Position numbers and translations under genes: made by a program. Below, piece after piece: positions 22,943 to 33,550 of a stretch of DNA of 64,000 nt. The stretch is from Ophiostoma sp. CBS 140.51 (Eukaryota; Ascomycota; Sordariomycetes; Ophiostomatales; Ophiostomataceae). How positions within the stretch are numbered: position 1 is the stretch's first letter; each line of letters starts with the position of its first letter. The stretch is from contig JANSLP010000052.1 of the NCBI GenBank assembly GCA_029298735.1, forward strand, positions 1-64,000, in the 5' to 3' direction. The notes under the pieces were generated by a model, which was not told where the DNA came from, made no database searches, and saw only the letters and a list, made by a program, of their open reading frames with translations.

Positions 22943-23155
22943 TCGTAGACCATCTGTCTTTGACAGAAGTCAATCGACACGCGTTTCCAATTTTGCTTCG
23001 CGTGTCTGCTACCGCAGCTCCTGCAGCTGGCGGTAGCTTCTCTCCCAAAAGGTAAGAACAAACAGGACAACAGTCTGGTCGAGTTTTGCTTGCCAACTCT
23101 CTGTATTTTTCTTTCCTTGCCTTTCCTTCTTCCCGGGATGCCTTCGCGGCTCCCA

Positions 23156-23249
23156 TATAAAGTGATGACAACAAATACCAAATCTAGGAATTCCTCTTGC
23201 CGAAGATCATATGTGGATAACCCTATTGTTTCAGCCTTGTCTGATTATA
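23156..23249 (+). ncRNA. C/D-box snoRNA candidate B (two SSU rRNA guides)
   Basis: This is the strongest candidate. Terminal stem tataa/ttata encloses a consensus C box GTGATGA (23162-23168) and D box CTGA (23241-23244). Just before D, gtttcagccttg (23228-23239) is complementary to the conserved 18S segment CAAGGCUGAAAC, the stretch before UUAAAGGAAUUGACGG. A second element, ctaggaattcctc (23184-23196), is complementary to 18S GAGGAAUUCCUAG near the 3' end. Both rRNA segments are from memory. Guides of this kind direct 2'-O-methylation, and the D-box element would place the mark in the CAAGG part. Length is 94 nt. Confidence 0.78.
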
Positions 23250-23402
23250 CACTTCTTTCTGTTTCTTTTTTTACGTTACGATTGAAATCATTTGCTGTAG
23301 GAGGGAACCAGTTCGCTAACATCCCGCTTCAGGTACTTGACACTTCTTCCACCCAACACACCGTATGCCCCAGTTGCAACTACACCTTTCTCACACCCTC
23401 CC

Positions 23403-23560
23403 GCTGTGGCACAATGATGATATTTTGAACGAACGGGCGGACATAACGAACCCTCGGCCGCTCTCCTCCTATACCAAATCGAGGGCGTACAAACCTTCGA
23501 GGGAGGGCGGGTGGCCGCGGGCTTCTTGATGAGATCTCGTCACCTGAGTCAAGCCACAGC
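23403..23560 (+). ncRNA. Long C/D-box RNA candidate C (orphan)
   Basis: An 8-bp terminal stem gctgtggc (23403-23410)/gccacagc (23553-23560) encloses a consensus C box ATGATGA (23414-23420) and a D box CTGA (23544-23547). The stem is 3 nt from C and 5 nt from D, looser than normal. At 158 nt it is long for a methylation guide and has an internal G/C-rich part. I found no rRNA complementarity that I recognise, and it lacks the U3 and U14 core motifs I know. Confidence 0.4.
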
Positions 23561-23721
23561 GACACCTCTTTTTCTCTCCGTCTTGTCATCGAGACAAATG
23601 GTGTTGCTTCTTTTGTGTGGAACTTGTTCACTAACTGCCTGCCAGGTAAATTATAAGCTCTTGCAACATCGCGACACGGCCGCCACACGGAAACTCTTGC
23701 CGTCTGCATTTTTCTTTTCCT

Positions 23722-23812
23722 TCATTGCATAACATGATGATACGTTTATTCACACTGTTTGATCCTTGCTTCGGCTTGGACATGAACATAACATCAAAAT
23801 CTGATTTAATGA
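23722..23812 (+). ncRNA. C/D-box snoRNA candidate D
   Basis: Consensus C box ATGATGA (23734-23740), D box CTGA (23801-23804) and a D'-like TTGA (23759-23762). The element tattcacactg (23747-23757), just before D', is complementary to the LSU rRNA segment CAGUGUGAAUA as I recall it (25S, before CAAACCAUG). Eight bases before D (atcaaaat) match the adjacent UUUUGAU stretch. The external stem is weak (tcatt/aatga). Length is about 91 nt. Confidence 0.65.
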
Positions 23813-24053
23813 GGTGAGTCTCTCCTGCATCCTACTTATGTCTCTTCAAAGACCATCTGCTAACATCTTTCAGCCTGAATATGCATTTTTACAACAATTT
23901 CTGCTTGTCTACTCTGGCAATACACAGGATGCACCAGACCGCTAACACGTTTCTGTCTGCTTCAGGTATACAGGATATGTAATTTGCAGCCATCTTTTAC
24001 AATGTAAGCTACTACTCTACCTCTCCCTTCAACTCATTTGCACCCTTCCCACA

Positions 24054-24149
24054 AGCCAACAGGATGATATCCTTTTACTGCATTGTATTCTGAATATTCA
24101 TGTGGATACTCTTTCACTTGTTCTATCACCTTGGAGAACTGAATTGGCT
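24054..24149 (+). ncRNA. C/D-box snoRNA candidate E
   Basis: Terminal stem agccaa/ttggct, D box CTGA (24139-24142) and D' box CTGA (24090-24093). The C box is degenerate (ATGATAT, 24064-24070). Before D, tcaccttggaga (24126-24137) is complementary to the LSU rRNA segment UCUCCAAGGUGA, which I recall from the 25S stretch before ACAGCCUCUAG. It sits in the last putative intron (24004-24231). Confidence 0.55.
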
Positions 24150-24423
24150 CTTACAACACGCATTTATGCACAACATTCTCCTTTATTTGCTGTTTTTTTT
24201 TTGCTCTGATCCTAATGTCGACTTTTCACCAGGATGCCCATTTTTATGCCGATAATGTGATACGATTTTATTAGCTTTATGATACCCAATATATATTATA
24301 AGCATTCAAACACAATCCAATATATGCAACGTGAAAAGTCTCTCTGCCTCTATCTGTACTGTAGATTACACCGTAGATATACACACGCTTTGCATCATGA
24401 ATGCACCACCGAGCCAAAGCAAC

Positions 24424-26007
24424 CTACTGCTTTAGCTGCAGTCGTGCGTTCCATGCAACAATGCACCGCAACAGATCCCAGTCGCCGCGGTGGCCTACCC
24501 AGTCTGTGACCACAATACCCGTTGAGCCGTCACCCGCAGTGGCCTTGTCACCTGCCGCCTCGCTGTGCTGCACACAAAGGTACTCGATAACTGACGGGTT
24601 CACTCGTGCAGCCACATTCTCGGGCCAGCACCGGGCATTGAAAAAGTTGCTGCCTGTCAAGAAGTTGATAAATAAGGGCGGCAAAGGTGGCAGAGGCGCA
24701 CTGTTATTACCAAGCGCGTGCAGACCGCCAATCTTGCTAAATGTCTCGCTCGCCGACTTGGCCAGCAGACCACGCACGTATGTTATCTTGGTGTCAATGC
24801 TCGGCGTCTGCAGCACATCGTAAAAGTCTTGCAGCCGGATGGGCCCGGAGCCGCACACGCCGTCCTCGCAGTTGTCCGGCCACGATGAACCATCCAGACC
24901 CCACCCAGAACCGCCGTGCAGCTGCTTGAACGTGTCCTCGTCGGGCGTGTGGAACCGCCGAATCAGCACAATCTTGCCGCGCGCCTCGTCCAGCGACGGA
25001 ATCCGCGATTCGGTGTACCACCGCCACGGCTCGGGCTGGCCGGGCTGTTTGGCCGAGTGGTCGGCCGGTTTTTCTTTCGTCAGGTCAGCCGGCCCACCCG
25101 TGTAGTGGTTCACCAGCTGGTGCGCCAGGTCCGCATCGGTGCCCTTGCCCGTGCCCTCTCGCTTGATGCTGATGAGCACCGTCTCTGTCGGGTTGGCATC
25201 TAGAAAGCCGCAGACGGCCTCATAGAGCTCACTAAACAGGTGCGAACCCAACAGGCCCACGGGGAAGACGGAGTGCACAAGACTCAACCGCGGGTCGGCG
25301 TGCGGCTGCTTGGGCGGGTTGACGCTGACGCGCACATCAAGGAAACGCACACCATTATCGAGCTGTGTGCGGACATCCACAGCTTGGCAGCGCACCGACG
25401 GCAGCGCGTAGTGGAAGGCCGGGCTGTTATGCGTGCCGGGAAGCGACAGGCTCGAGAGCGGCCAGGCGCCATCGACGGTAGCCATCCAACGCGACAGTGC
25501 AGCACTGCTCATTATGGCAAGATGGGCACCGGACGCCGTGTAGACGGCAGAAAAAGCAGCCGCGGCGGCTGCGCCAGCAACATTAGCTTCGCCATCGACG
25601 GGGCGTAGCTCGATGCTTCGCGGTGTTGCGGACGGCACATCGACTGTGTACGTCCGGTGGTTGGCGCCGCCATCAAAAGTCGCCTTGAACGTCAGCCGGA
25701 GCACTTCGCTACCTGGGTCGTGTGCCTTGACAGGCGTGTGTGTCGTCGAAAAGGGCGCGACATGGACGTCGGCGATTTTGTCTGTCGTTGTGGGTGCTGC
25801 GCCCTCCTTGGGCACAAGGCCGCTGCCACTGCTACCGCCGGCCGGGTTTGCACTGCAGCCACTGATGTAGTCGTACGGCGCACGTACAAGGCCCCAAAAG
25901 AGATCGCTGACACCCCGGGTGCCCTCGACAGCGTCGGCCTCGAAGCGCTCGACCTGGGTGAGCTCCAGGGGCGTCACCGAGATGTTGCGAATTGTAAGGG
26001 AGGCCAT
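24424..26007 (-). CDS. PI-PLC X-domain-containing protein
   Basis: Single-exon protein of 527 residues with a PLC-like phosphodiesterase TIM-barrel X domain at about residues 180-500. SLPGTHNSPAF supplies the first catalytic His (H193), LSLVHSVFPV the second (H245), and VRFLDVRVSV and TVLISIKREGTG match further strand motifs of the single-domain class. There is no PH, EF-hand, Y or C2 domain, so it is not the signalling PLC-delta type. It resembles the bacterial-like X-only proteins of fungi, whose substrate (phosphatidylinositol or GPI) is unsettled. The N-terminal 150 residues are a beta-rich block (MASLTIRNISVTPLELTQVERFE) with an Ala run. No signal peptide is evident. The 3' end faces the noncoding locus. 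Confidence 0.88.
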   Translation of the reverse strand: MASLTIRNISVTPLELTQVERFEADAVEGTRGVSDLFWGLVRAPYDYISGCSANPAGGSSGSGLVPKEGAAPTTTDKIADVHVAPFSTTHTPVKAHDPGSEVLRLTFKATFDGGANHRTYTVDVPSATPRSIELRPVDGEANVAGAAAAAAFSAVYTASGAHLAIMSSAALSRWMATVDGAWPLSSLSLPGTHNSPAFHYALPSVRCQAVDVRTQLDNGVRFLDVRVSVNPPKQPHADPRLSLVHSVFPVGLLGSHLFSELYEAVCGFLDANPTETVLISIKREGTGKGTDADLAHQLVNHYTGGPADLTKEKPADHSAKQPGQPEPWRWYTESRIPSLDEARGKIVLIRRFHTPDEDTFKQLHGGSGWGLDGSSWPDNCEDGVCGSGPIRLQDFYDVLQTPSIDTKITYVRGLLAKSASETFSKIGGLHALGNNSAPLPPLPPLFINFLTGSNFFNARCWPENVAARVNPSVIEYLCVQHSEAAGDKATAGDGSTGIVVTDWVGHRGDWDLLRCIVAWNARLQLKQ

Positions 26008-27407
26008 GATGACGGTGGGTGTAACTGAAGCTTGGAATGGGTTGGGTGAAGACGATATATTAAAAAATCAGAGCTACAGCCCCTCCATTGGATGAAATCA
26101 AGACAAAATGGATGATATATAGTAGAAGATCGATGGAATCTCACGACTTCTTTCAGATTGGGGGATATTTTTGTATTTAAATGAGATGAGATCGCGTGTA
26201 TAAATGGGTCAGCATAATAGCCACCAACAGACCAAAGCCTTCATCATGTTTACAGTGGGTTTCAGGGGCTGATCAGTCCCCACGGCGCCACGGCGGTCCC
26301 CAAATATACGTCGAGCACGCCAAGTTTAGCGTTTTAGCGTATGCGAGCCGGCAACCGAACAGTCCCTTGTTCAGCTGAACCAGCCGAGCTAGCACAGTGT
26401 GCCTCACTAAGATACAGATGTTGGCGACGTCATTAATAGCTACTAAATTCATTTCCAACCAAAAGGAAAAAAAGGAAAGGACGAGCTGCATCGCGCCTTC
26501 TATGATCAGCTTTGCAAGGTTATTGCTTGTTGATTGTTTTCAAATAGGAAAGAAAAGGGGGAGGTGGCTCTTTCCTCGCCGAATGCCAAGCAGCCAAGAG
26601 TGTTCGTTGTTGCGGTCGCTGCTTCCTTTTTTTCGAGAAAACATCTCCCTGCATAGCTCCTTCTCAGTTTTTTTTTGTTGGCGTAAAAGTCCATCGTTGA
26701 CAGCACAGGTTGATCTGCCCCTTTTTTCTTCGTTACCATCTCAATCCATAACGATTTCATAAAGTGCAAGCACCTCGCCAACGAATATTGTCGCCCAGGC
26801 TTGGTCTGTACGACCACAACCACCTCCAGGCGCATCCAAAACACGGGCTCGACAAGATTCCCCAGCATCACCTTACCGCCCCCCCTCAATTGTCTGAGCT
26901 GCAGGTAGAAAACGACCCAGCAGAAGGACGCCACGAACAATATTTTTCGGTGGAGATTTGTTCTCGAGGGGTGAAGACAGCCAACCACATCGACAGTATC
27001 GAGCATGGCGTCGACTCTGTAATTGAAGTGGTTCATCAACATCCGCTCCGCATATCTCGGCCATCATCTGTAGGGGAAACTGTTGATCGCCCGTGTCGGG
27101 CAGCTCCTATTTAGCTCACCGCATATTAAAGTTGTACAACAAATTGCTGGCAAGATTATTCACGTTGAAGATGCCGGAGGGATAATTAAGAAAGAAAGTA
27201 ATATTCCAGTTAGTAAATATGTACATCTCCGTTCCGTCCTACACACAACTCGTCTTCTTTTTGCTCACAACGATAAGTGACCCATATCGCCCACCAAATG
27301 CGCCGCTCCGCTTATTAAAGCAGTCAAGGAGAGCCATGCTGATAATGAAGCCGGACTCTCTTTCTCTCTTTCTTCTGTCTCTCTCACGACAAAGTCGTTC
27401 AACCGGT
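26008..27407. other. Intergenic region between tandem minus-strand genes
   Basis: Promoter of the PLC-X gene and 3' flank of the secreted NTF2-like gene. Short open frames at 26506-27042 and elsewhere lack family resemblance. No repeat recognised. Confidence 0.5.
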
Positions 27408-27920
27408 TCAACCGGTCCAGGTGTAGTTGCCACCCATATCCAGCAGCCAGGTCAGCGAGTTGAACTCAACGTCAATCTCGCTAATCTGCCACCAGCCCTT
27501 CTCGAACGTGTTCTTGAGAATGGTAATGCCCTTGCTCGGCTTCATGGCATCACCAAACGTCGCGTGCCAGCGCAGCGCAATCACGTCGCAGTCGACGGCA
27601 TCGATCGAGTCAACGACCAGCGGGAAGGGCGGGTTCAGGGCCTGCGCGTCCATGAAGATCTTTTTGGTCGCAAACGTGGGCGCACCCAGGGGTTGCAACA
27701 GAAAAGTGTTGATGCTGTCCGAGTTGTCGACAAAGGAGTCGGCGCAGTACTTTTCGCAGACCGGGTCGGTGTAGTTGGCAATGAGTTGCTGGTAGACGTC
27801 GACAATGACCTTGGCGTCTTGGGCAGCCATGCAAGCCTTGGTGGAGTTGCCGGCGAGCGGCGAGGCCAGAGCCGACCCGACAAGGGTGGCCGCGGCGGCG
27901 GCAAAGAGGGCGAAGCGCAT
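27408..27920 (-). CDS. Secreted NTF2-like (SnoaL-fold) protein
   Basis: Single-exon protein of 170 residues. Residues 1-19 (MRFALFAAAAATLVGSALA) are a clear signal peptide with cleavage likely after ALA. The mature part fits a small cone-shaped NTF2-like domain: an N-terminal helix (DAKVIVDVYQQLIANY), a conserved Cys pair (VCEKYC), a central strand region (CDVIALRWHATFG) and the ending WWQISEIDVEFNSLTWLLDMGGNYTW, typical of this fold in fungal secreted proteins. Asn-X-Thr/Ser sites are present (GNST, ANYT, GNYT). Such proteins are common in fungal secretomes and mostly uncharacterised. Neither an active site nor an effector role can be assigned. Confidence 0.85.
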   Translation of the reverse strand: MRFALFAAAAATLVGSALASPLAGNSTKACMAAQDAKVIVDVYQQLIANYTDPVCEKYCADSFVDNSDSINTFLLQPLGAPTFATKKIFMDAQALNPPFPLVVDSIDAVDCDVIALRWHATFGDAMKPSKGITILKNTFEKGWWQISEIDVEFNSLTWLLDMGGNYTWTG

Positions 27921-30554
27921 TTTGAGGGAAATGAGGCAAAACTTGAGGGTTTGGAAAGAGAATGTCCTAGCTGATGAAAAGTCTCAAACTTGACTTGTCA
28001 ATGGGGAGGTAGTTCTCTTTTATTTATATTCGAGCAAGACTCGACTGTTTCTCCGTCTTCCCGCGGAGCCCTCCCTCCCTCGTCGCCCTCGTTCTTGTCT
28101 ATTTTGCTCAATTTAGAGCTTCTACTTCTCCAGGCCAATATCCGCTCAAAAGAGGATCTCTGATGTCTTTCCCGTAAGATCGAGCTTATCGCCCGTCGAC
28201 AGGGACAGGCTCGAAAAGGACGTGCCATGCCCCTTCGATATAGATGGGCAGGCAAGAAAAAGCTCCGCTTCCCAAGAGAAATAAAAAGGATGACGTCCTC
28301 TTTCTAAATTGAGCTCTTTAATAGCGTTCCCAAGACGGGATCAATGCTGCACGCATTTACGCCGAGAGATGTCCAAGAAGGGAACATGGGCTTGGACGTT
28401 GCTCTCGTTTATTCGGCTACTCGGGGCCGCAACTTTTTCAGCACGTCGAAAAGCTCTGTGAAAGCGGAAACAAACGGCTGTCGCTGTTTATTCGCCCCCA
28501 AGGATAAAAGCAAACACTGCCCAGCGGCAGGCGACAGTCCTCCACAGCCTTCTTGAGAAGCCCCTTTTACTACTCGCACTTGGGCCGCGCATTTATCCAG
28601 TCAACTCCGGTGCCCTCTGCCGATATTGCCCCTCGCAACGGACGTCCGACCCCTGGGAAAGGCAAAGTGGAATCAAAATACGTAAAGTTCCGTGAGTTTA
28701 TTCTTTTCAATTTGGCCAGTTCTTATGATCGTGGGCTCCCTAGGAAACCCGGTTGTCTTGTTCAGTTTATGTGGAGATGAGGTACCTTCTCTTTTGTATA
28801 TTCATCTTATACGGGCTTTTCTAGCACCCCGAAGATATTCTCATCGCACTCCAGAGACGTTGACTCGTCGTATCACATATTTTCATTCTAATCGGTGATG
28901 ATTTGATTTGGTTATAAACATTTCATTTTTTGTTATCATTAATTGCAGCTTGCCTGCTTTATGACAGGCGTCATTGTATAGCTACACACTTATCCACTTT
29001 TGCCTTCCGGACCAAGCAGTCAGAAATCAGCGCTGTGATAGCCCGTCCTTATGTGTGCGACGAAATATAGGATTTGAGGTCATATACAACTATGAACGAG
29101 AGTCTAAAAAACCATGTGTAGAACGTCACCAACCCAACGGACAAACGTGAGGCTCAATAGGGCAACCAGAAGAGGGAAAGGCTCCGAAGGGAAAGGAGAG
29201 CAAGGAGTGAACGTGGGCGACCCACTAATTCCGTCGGCCGGAGTCATTCTCACCGGCCCAAGCATATCTAGGAAATAACCAAAGAACGCCCTCTTCACAC
29301 GCCAAGTCCTTTTTGTCGCTTCTGGCCGTGGTCCTTGTCACTTGGCGACCAGTTCATGCAACCGTCAAACCCCCAAGACCGAAGCGTGGTTTCTTGGTAG
29401 CGTCGGACAAGATGAGAACTACACATTAAAGCGCCACTTACGTAGAAGTACGCGACCGACTATATGACGGATTTCACTGTTTGCTCGCTTCCGGAAAGGC
29501 TTCCGAAATGTCACAGTATTTCTCTCGAGTTCCTTTCTTTCTGTCAGCCCAAGACGGATGTCATTGACCCACGGCCGGCGGTTAATATAGGAGTCGTGTA
29601 CGCTGTCTTCAGTCTGAATCGTAATTTTCATATAATATATTCTGTACTTGTCTATGTGCAGGTACAAACGACTTAGTATGCGTGATAATCGGTGAAATGG
29701 ATCCAGGTACCACTGACTAGTCAGGGGCAATGTCAACAAGTGGAATACGGAAAGATTCGTACACGGCTCACCACCCACATCCCCGGGTCCAACATACACT
29801 AAACTACTCTTTTAATGCCATTATGAATTTTGCAATATCTGTATTTTCAATAGTGACTGAGTACTTCTCCGAATTCACCTGTTGTCCTGGATGCCTGTCG
29901 TCAGGTCACAGCTGTGTCGATGGCTGTATCGAAGTTCGCAACTGTTTTTTTCTACCCCCTTTCCCCAAATAAATTTGGTTTTAAAATTTTAATATAATTT
30001 AAGGAAGTTCTATCTCCCCTTCATCTTTATTTCTATGTTTCTGACCTTTTCTATCAAAAAACCGGTGAGAGAGATCATCGAGATGCTTCACTTACACAAA
30101 ATCTCACGTGACCATGTTGCTACTAAGCTTAGTCATCGGGTCACAAGGTGGAGAAACGCGCCTTTGTTAGCGGTGATGATGTGAGCTTGTCGCGATAAGG
30201 CCATTTGGGGCGTTATCACAAGGCTGCCCTCCCATGCGCGTGCAAATCTGCTTCTGCCCCCCTTTCCCAATACCGCAATACCGCAACCCCAGTTCGATGT
30301 GACGATCCACTTTGTTATTGACTTGAACTTTTTTTTCTTGTTGGAGAATCTGGGCCCCTATTTTCTTTTTTTGACGAAACAATCGCGCCACATCGTCCGC
30401 AGGCAGCCTTATCGCGTCGACCTCAAAACTTTTTTTGTTCTCAAACAACGCGAAGCTCTTTGACAGCGACAAACGCGTCTCTCTCCACCGCCGCTGCTTT
30501 TACCTTAACTCACCCGCTTACTCACCGTCGTCTTTGCTGGCGCACCACCGTCAA
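27921..30554. other. 2.6-kb divergent intergenic region
   Basis: Lies between the divergent secreted NTF2-like and APQ12 genes. I see no credible coding gene, tRNA or long repeat. Parts at 28860-28960 and 29970-30060 are AT-rich. Confidence 0.5.
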
Positions 30555-31346
30555 ATGGACCACACAGCCTTTGCCTTTCTACAGGGTATGTTGGATATTG
30601 GGAGATCGTCGCGTCAGCCGGCATCTCTCAAATGTCTTATCACATGAATCTCGACGCACCTCGCTGACACTTTTTGTGACCGTTTCTCAGGCTTCCTCCC
30701 AGACTCGCTCTCGTCTCTGCTCCAAGAGTACGCCCTTCGCGACGGCGCTCCACTCCAGATCTGGTCTTCGGCCCTCGCCACACAAGCTGCTCGTGCTGCC
30801 GACGCTGTCAGCCCCTACACAGCTCCCCTGACCGCCAAAGCGACCTCGACGTTTGCCACTATGGTCACCCCCGTCCTCGACCGCATCGCCCGCGCGGCCT
30901 ACAACGCGCCTGACGTCGTCGTGCTGCTGCTTGTTGTGGTGTTTGCCGTGCTTTTTATACAAGTCCTGTCGCTCCTGCGTCGCCTCGTTGCTTGGTGGAC
31001 GCGCATGTTGTTCCGGCTCATGTTCTTGTCGGGCGTGGTGCTAGTACTAGCGGCCGTGTGGCAACGGGGTCCCCTGCAGTCAGCACAAGACGCGGCGGCG
31101 ATTGTCGGACGCCTGTATGGCTACGCGTCCTTTGTGGGTGACATTTGGCGGGCCGAGTACAACAAGTACCAGCAGCAGCAGGTGCAGGCGCAAGCCGCGA
31201 ATGGCGGCACGGGCACTGCGGCTGGTGCTGCTGCATCCGCCTCGGCCTCTGCTGCGGCATATGCAGCAGCTGCTGCCAGCCGCCGGATATACCAGCGGGA
31301 CGCACCCAATGCTGCCGGCACTGGCCGGCCATACACGCGGGCATAA
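30555..31346 (+). CDS. APQ12-family nuclear pore assembly protein
   Basis: Membrane protein of the ER/nuclear envelope; yeast Apq12 is needed for nuclear pore biogenesis and mRNA export. Exons 30555-30585 and 30691-31346 (donor GTATGT, acceptor CTCAG) give 228 residues and join FLQG to FLPDSL. Two closely spaced hydrophobic segments, VVVLLLVVVFAVLFIQVLSL and LMFLSGVVLVLAAVW at about residues 110-165, flank a short basic loop (RRLVAWWTR), the expected hairpin topology. The tail is low complexity: Gln-rich (KYQQQQVQAQ) followed by an Ala/Ser run. The first exon has only ten full codons. Assignment rests on size, topology and the conserved NAPDVVVLLL region. Confidence 0.85.
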
Positions 31347-31781
31347 GGCCAACAAAAACAGATTGGAAGATACAGGAGATGGGGAGAGAAGTCAGTTATC
31401 CATGCTCATTCATCGCATGATGGACAGGATTGGTGGATGGAAGTGATGGGATGAAAGGGGAGGACTAATAGAGGTGCGGGGTGTTTGTTTATGGCGTTGA
31501 CGTTCTGTTCATCCGATATCTTTTACAGGCGGCGTTTATGTTTTGTTTTGTTTTGTTTTTCTCGGGAGGCTTTCGTCTGATTCCCCTTTCGCTCGTTTAG
31601 CTGCTTTTGCGTTTCCGGATAGGAGTTGTTTTGGTCCTTTGAATGGCCTTTATTTTCGGCAGCAATGAAGTTTTTATATTCTCTATTTTCGGATGAAAAA
31701 AAGTTCCGATCAAAAAACGCCGTCGCTATGCATCTCCAAACAGATAAAGCAAAATATCCCGTCCTTTTATGAGACGGCCGT
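31347..31781. other. Convergent 3' region
   Basis: 3' flanks of APQ12 and GPN3. Contains a short (ttttg)n run near 31540-31560. No gene recognised. Confidence 0.6.
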
Positions 31782-32748
31782 CTACATCTCCTCCTCTTCA
31801 AACTCGTCGTCCTTGAGCTCCTTGGGCTCTTGCGCCTCGTTGAACTGGATACAGTCGTCAATGTAACTCAGAATCGAACCAACACTGTCCTCGCTCGACG
31901 CGTCCAGCTTCAGGTACGACACCATGCTGAAACTGTCAATCAGGTTGGCGACCGCCAGGTTCAGCCGCCGGAAACTTGTGCCGCGCATCAGCTGCGCCTT
32001 GTCCTGCGGGTCGGCCACGACGGCCTCGCTGTCGTCGATACCCGAGGCGGCGGCCGCTGGATCGTCTTCCAGAAGCTGCACATCCGGCGTCAAAAACTTC
32101 TTGAGATCCTTTTTGCGCACCTGGCCCTGCACCAGATCCATCTTGCTCAAAATGTTGAGGTGGGGCACTTCGAGCATGATCATGGCGGACATGGCACTGA
32201 GCGTGCCGGCAAAGAACTTGGCGCGGTCGACCACGAACGTGGCTTCAAGCAGGTAGGCGGCGCACAAACGAATGTCGAGGGAACCGGCGCGCGTCAGAAA
32301 CTTGACGAGAGAGGGCAGGATAGGCACGTGGGTGTAGAGCTCAATCTGGCCCGGCATGTCAAAGATGATTAGGTAGTCTTCGGTCAGGGACTCGAGCGCT
32401 TCGGACAAAAAGTCGAGGTTCTCCATCAAAAACTCAAAGCAGTAGATAAGACCGCCATTGGGCCCGAGGCCCATCTCCTCCATGACGTCGTCGAGCGAGA
32501 TGAGGTCGCGGATATCGAGGTCGGGCGTGTGCTCGAAAGTTTCGGCGGCCGGGTCGAGGTTGACGTAGAAGGAGGACCGGCGGTTGAGCTGCAAGTGGGT
32601 AATGAGGGCGGCAGAGAATGTGGACTAGAGAGGAGGCGCACCGTTAGCAAAAAAGAACTTGCATCTATGATGGGGGGAGCCTTGCGACAGATTGACCTAC
32701 CTTGCCGGCGCCCGCCGGGCCCATGACCATGACACCAAATTTGCTCAT
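31782..32748 (-). CDS. GPN3: GPN-loop GTPase 3
   Basis: GTPase acting with GPN1 in the assembly and nuclear import of RNA polymerase II. Exons 32748-32701 and 32624-31782 (donor GTAGGT, acceptor CTAG) give 296 residues. The intron splits the P-loop: MSKFGVMVMGPAGAGK joins STFSAALITHL to form GPAGAGKST. The family-defining Gly-Pro-Asn insertion is in GLGPNGGLIYCFEFL, and switch II is IIFDMPGQIELYTH. NILSKMDLV is the base-specificity motif. The C-terminus is acidic (KDDEFEEEEM). MSKFG and the length match GPN3 better than GPN2 or GPN1. Confidence 0.95.
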
Positions 32749-33550
32749 GGCGGCGGTATTGAAGGTCGAGAAGCTTTATCAAAAGTTTGGTCGGGGTTCG
32801 AAGTGGTCGAGTGGTGGGCTGGTGATCCTGTCTGCAAGAATTGAGGGCAAAACGTCATATGCGACGGACGCGATGTAGTTGCAACTTTTTGGCTGGCTGC
32901 TTTGTAAATTTATTTTACTGCTTAAACTTTTTTTGTTCTTTTGTCGCCTCCCTTCTCTTTCTCTCTCATTAAGCTTCCAACAGGTGGCACCCCGCAGTGG
33001 GGCCCAGCCTGGTGAGGCCGCTAATTAACTAATAAAGTGCACAGGCCAACGACGGCTGTTGGAACTTTGAGCTTGGGGCGCATTCCTGTGCTAAATCGCA
33101 TTTCAGAACATCTACAGGGCATTGTCCGCTGAAATGTAACTGTAGTCAGTGATCGGTCAAAAGACGGCATCTTCCGTCAAGGTCCGTCTCAGACAACCTC
33201 ACCCATCTGTTTGCCGCATGTCTTGTTTGTAGACATTTCGAGCTTATCATACTCTTTTCAAAATCTCTCAACACTTGAGTATTGACTGCCAAAAAATACA
33301 ACCTCGCCCTCTGTATCACGCCGACTTCAATTAACAGTGGCCTGACCCTCCTCCTTTGCCGTCTCTTATTCCCTCGTCTTTCGAGCCCTTGTCTGCCTCC
33401 TTTCGTTCGTCCTTTGATTCTTCCTCCGAGTCTTCTTTTGGCTCCTCTTTTGGTTCCTCTTCTGAGGTTTCTTCCTCCAAATTCGTGGAGCCTCCATCTT
33501 CCTTCTTAGAGTTATTCTTATCGTCCGAAGCATCTTCTTTCTCCACGTCT
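32749..33550. other. Upstream of GPN3
   Basis: GPN3 promoter plus a stretch (33350-33550) whose minus strand reads as a Glu/Lys-rich acidic repeat-like frame in a different phase from the adjacent DUF3632 pseudogene; it may be its shifted tail. Nothing else recognised. Confidence 0.45.

Larger units (their letters stand above)
22620..24250 (+). ncRNA. Putative multi-intron snoRNA host transcript
   Basis: No reading frame here looks like protein, yet the + strand is dense in intron signals. Probable introns are 22679-22920 (GTACGG; GCTAAC, CTGCAG), 23052-23332 (GTAAGA; GCTAAC, TTCAG), 23333 or 23362 to 23645 (CTAAC, GCCAG), 23646-23873 (GTAAAT; GCTAAC, TTCAG) and 24004-24231 (GTAAGC; CACCAG). 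Each contains one C/D-box snoRNA candidate, annotated separately. Intron-nested C/D snoRNAs in noncoding host genes are known from filamentous fungi such as Neurospora. Transcript ends are not visible and the limits given are approximate. It lies divergent from the gene on the left and converges on the PLC-X gene on the right. Confidence 0.5.

Noticed and set aside
22813..23055. 80-codon + strand open frame in the noncoding locus
   Set aside because: It crosses snoRNA candidate A and the proposed intron 1 acceptor, shows no family resemblance and has no coding rhythm.
29419..29799. 126-codon minus-strand frame in the 2.6-kb intergenic region
   Set aside because: No resemblance to known proteins and no regulatory context; likely chance.
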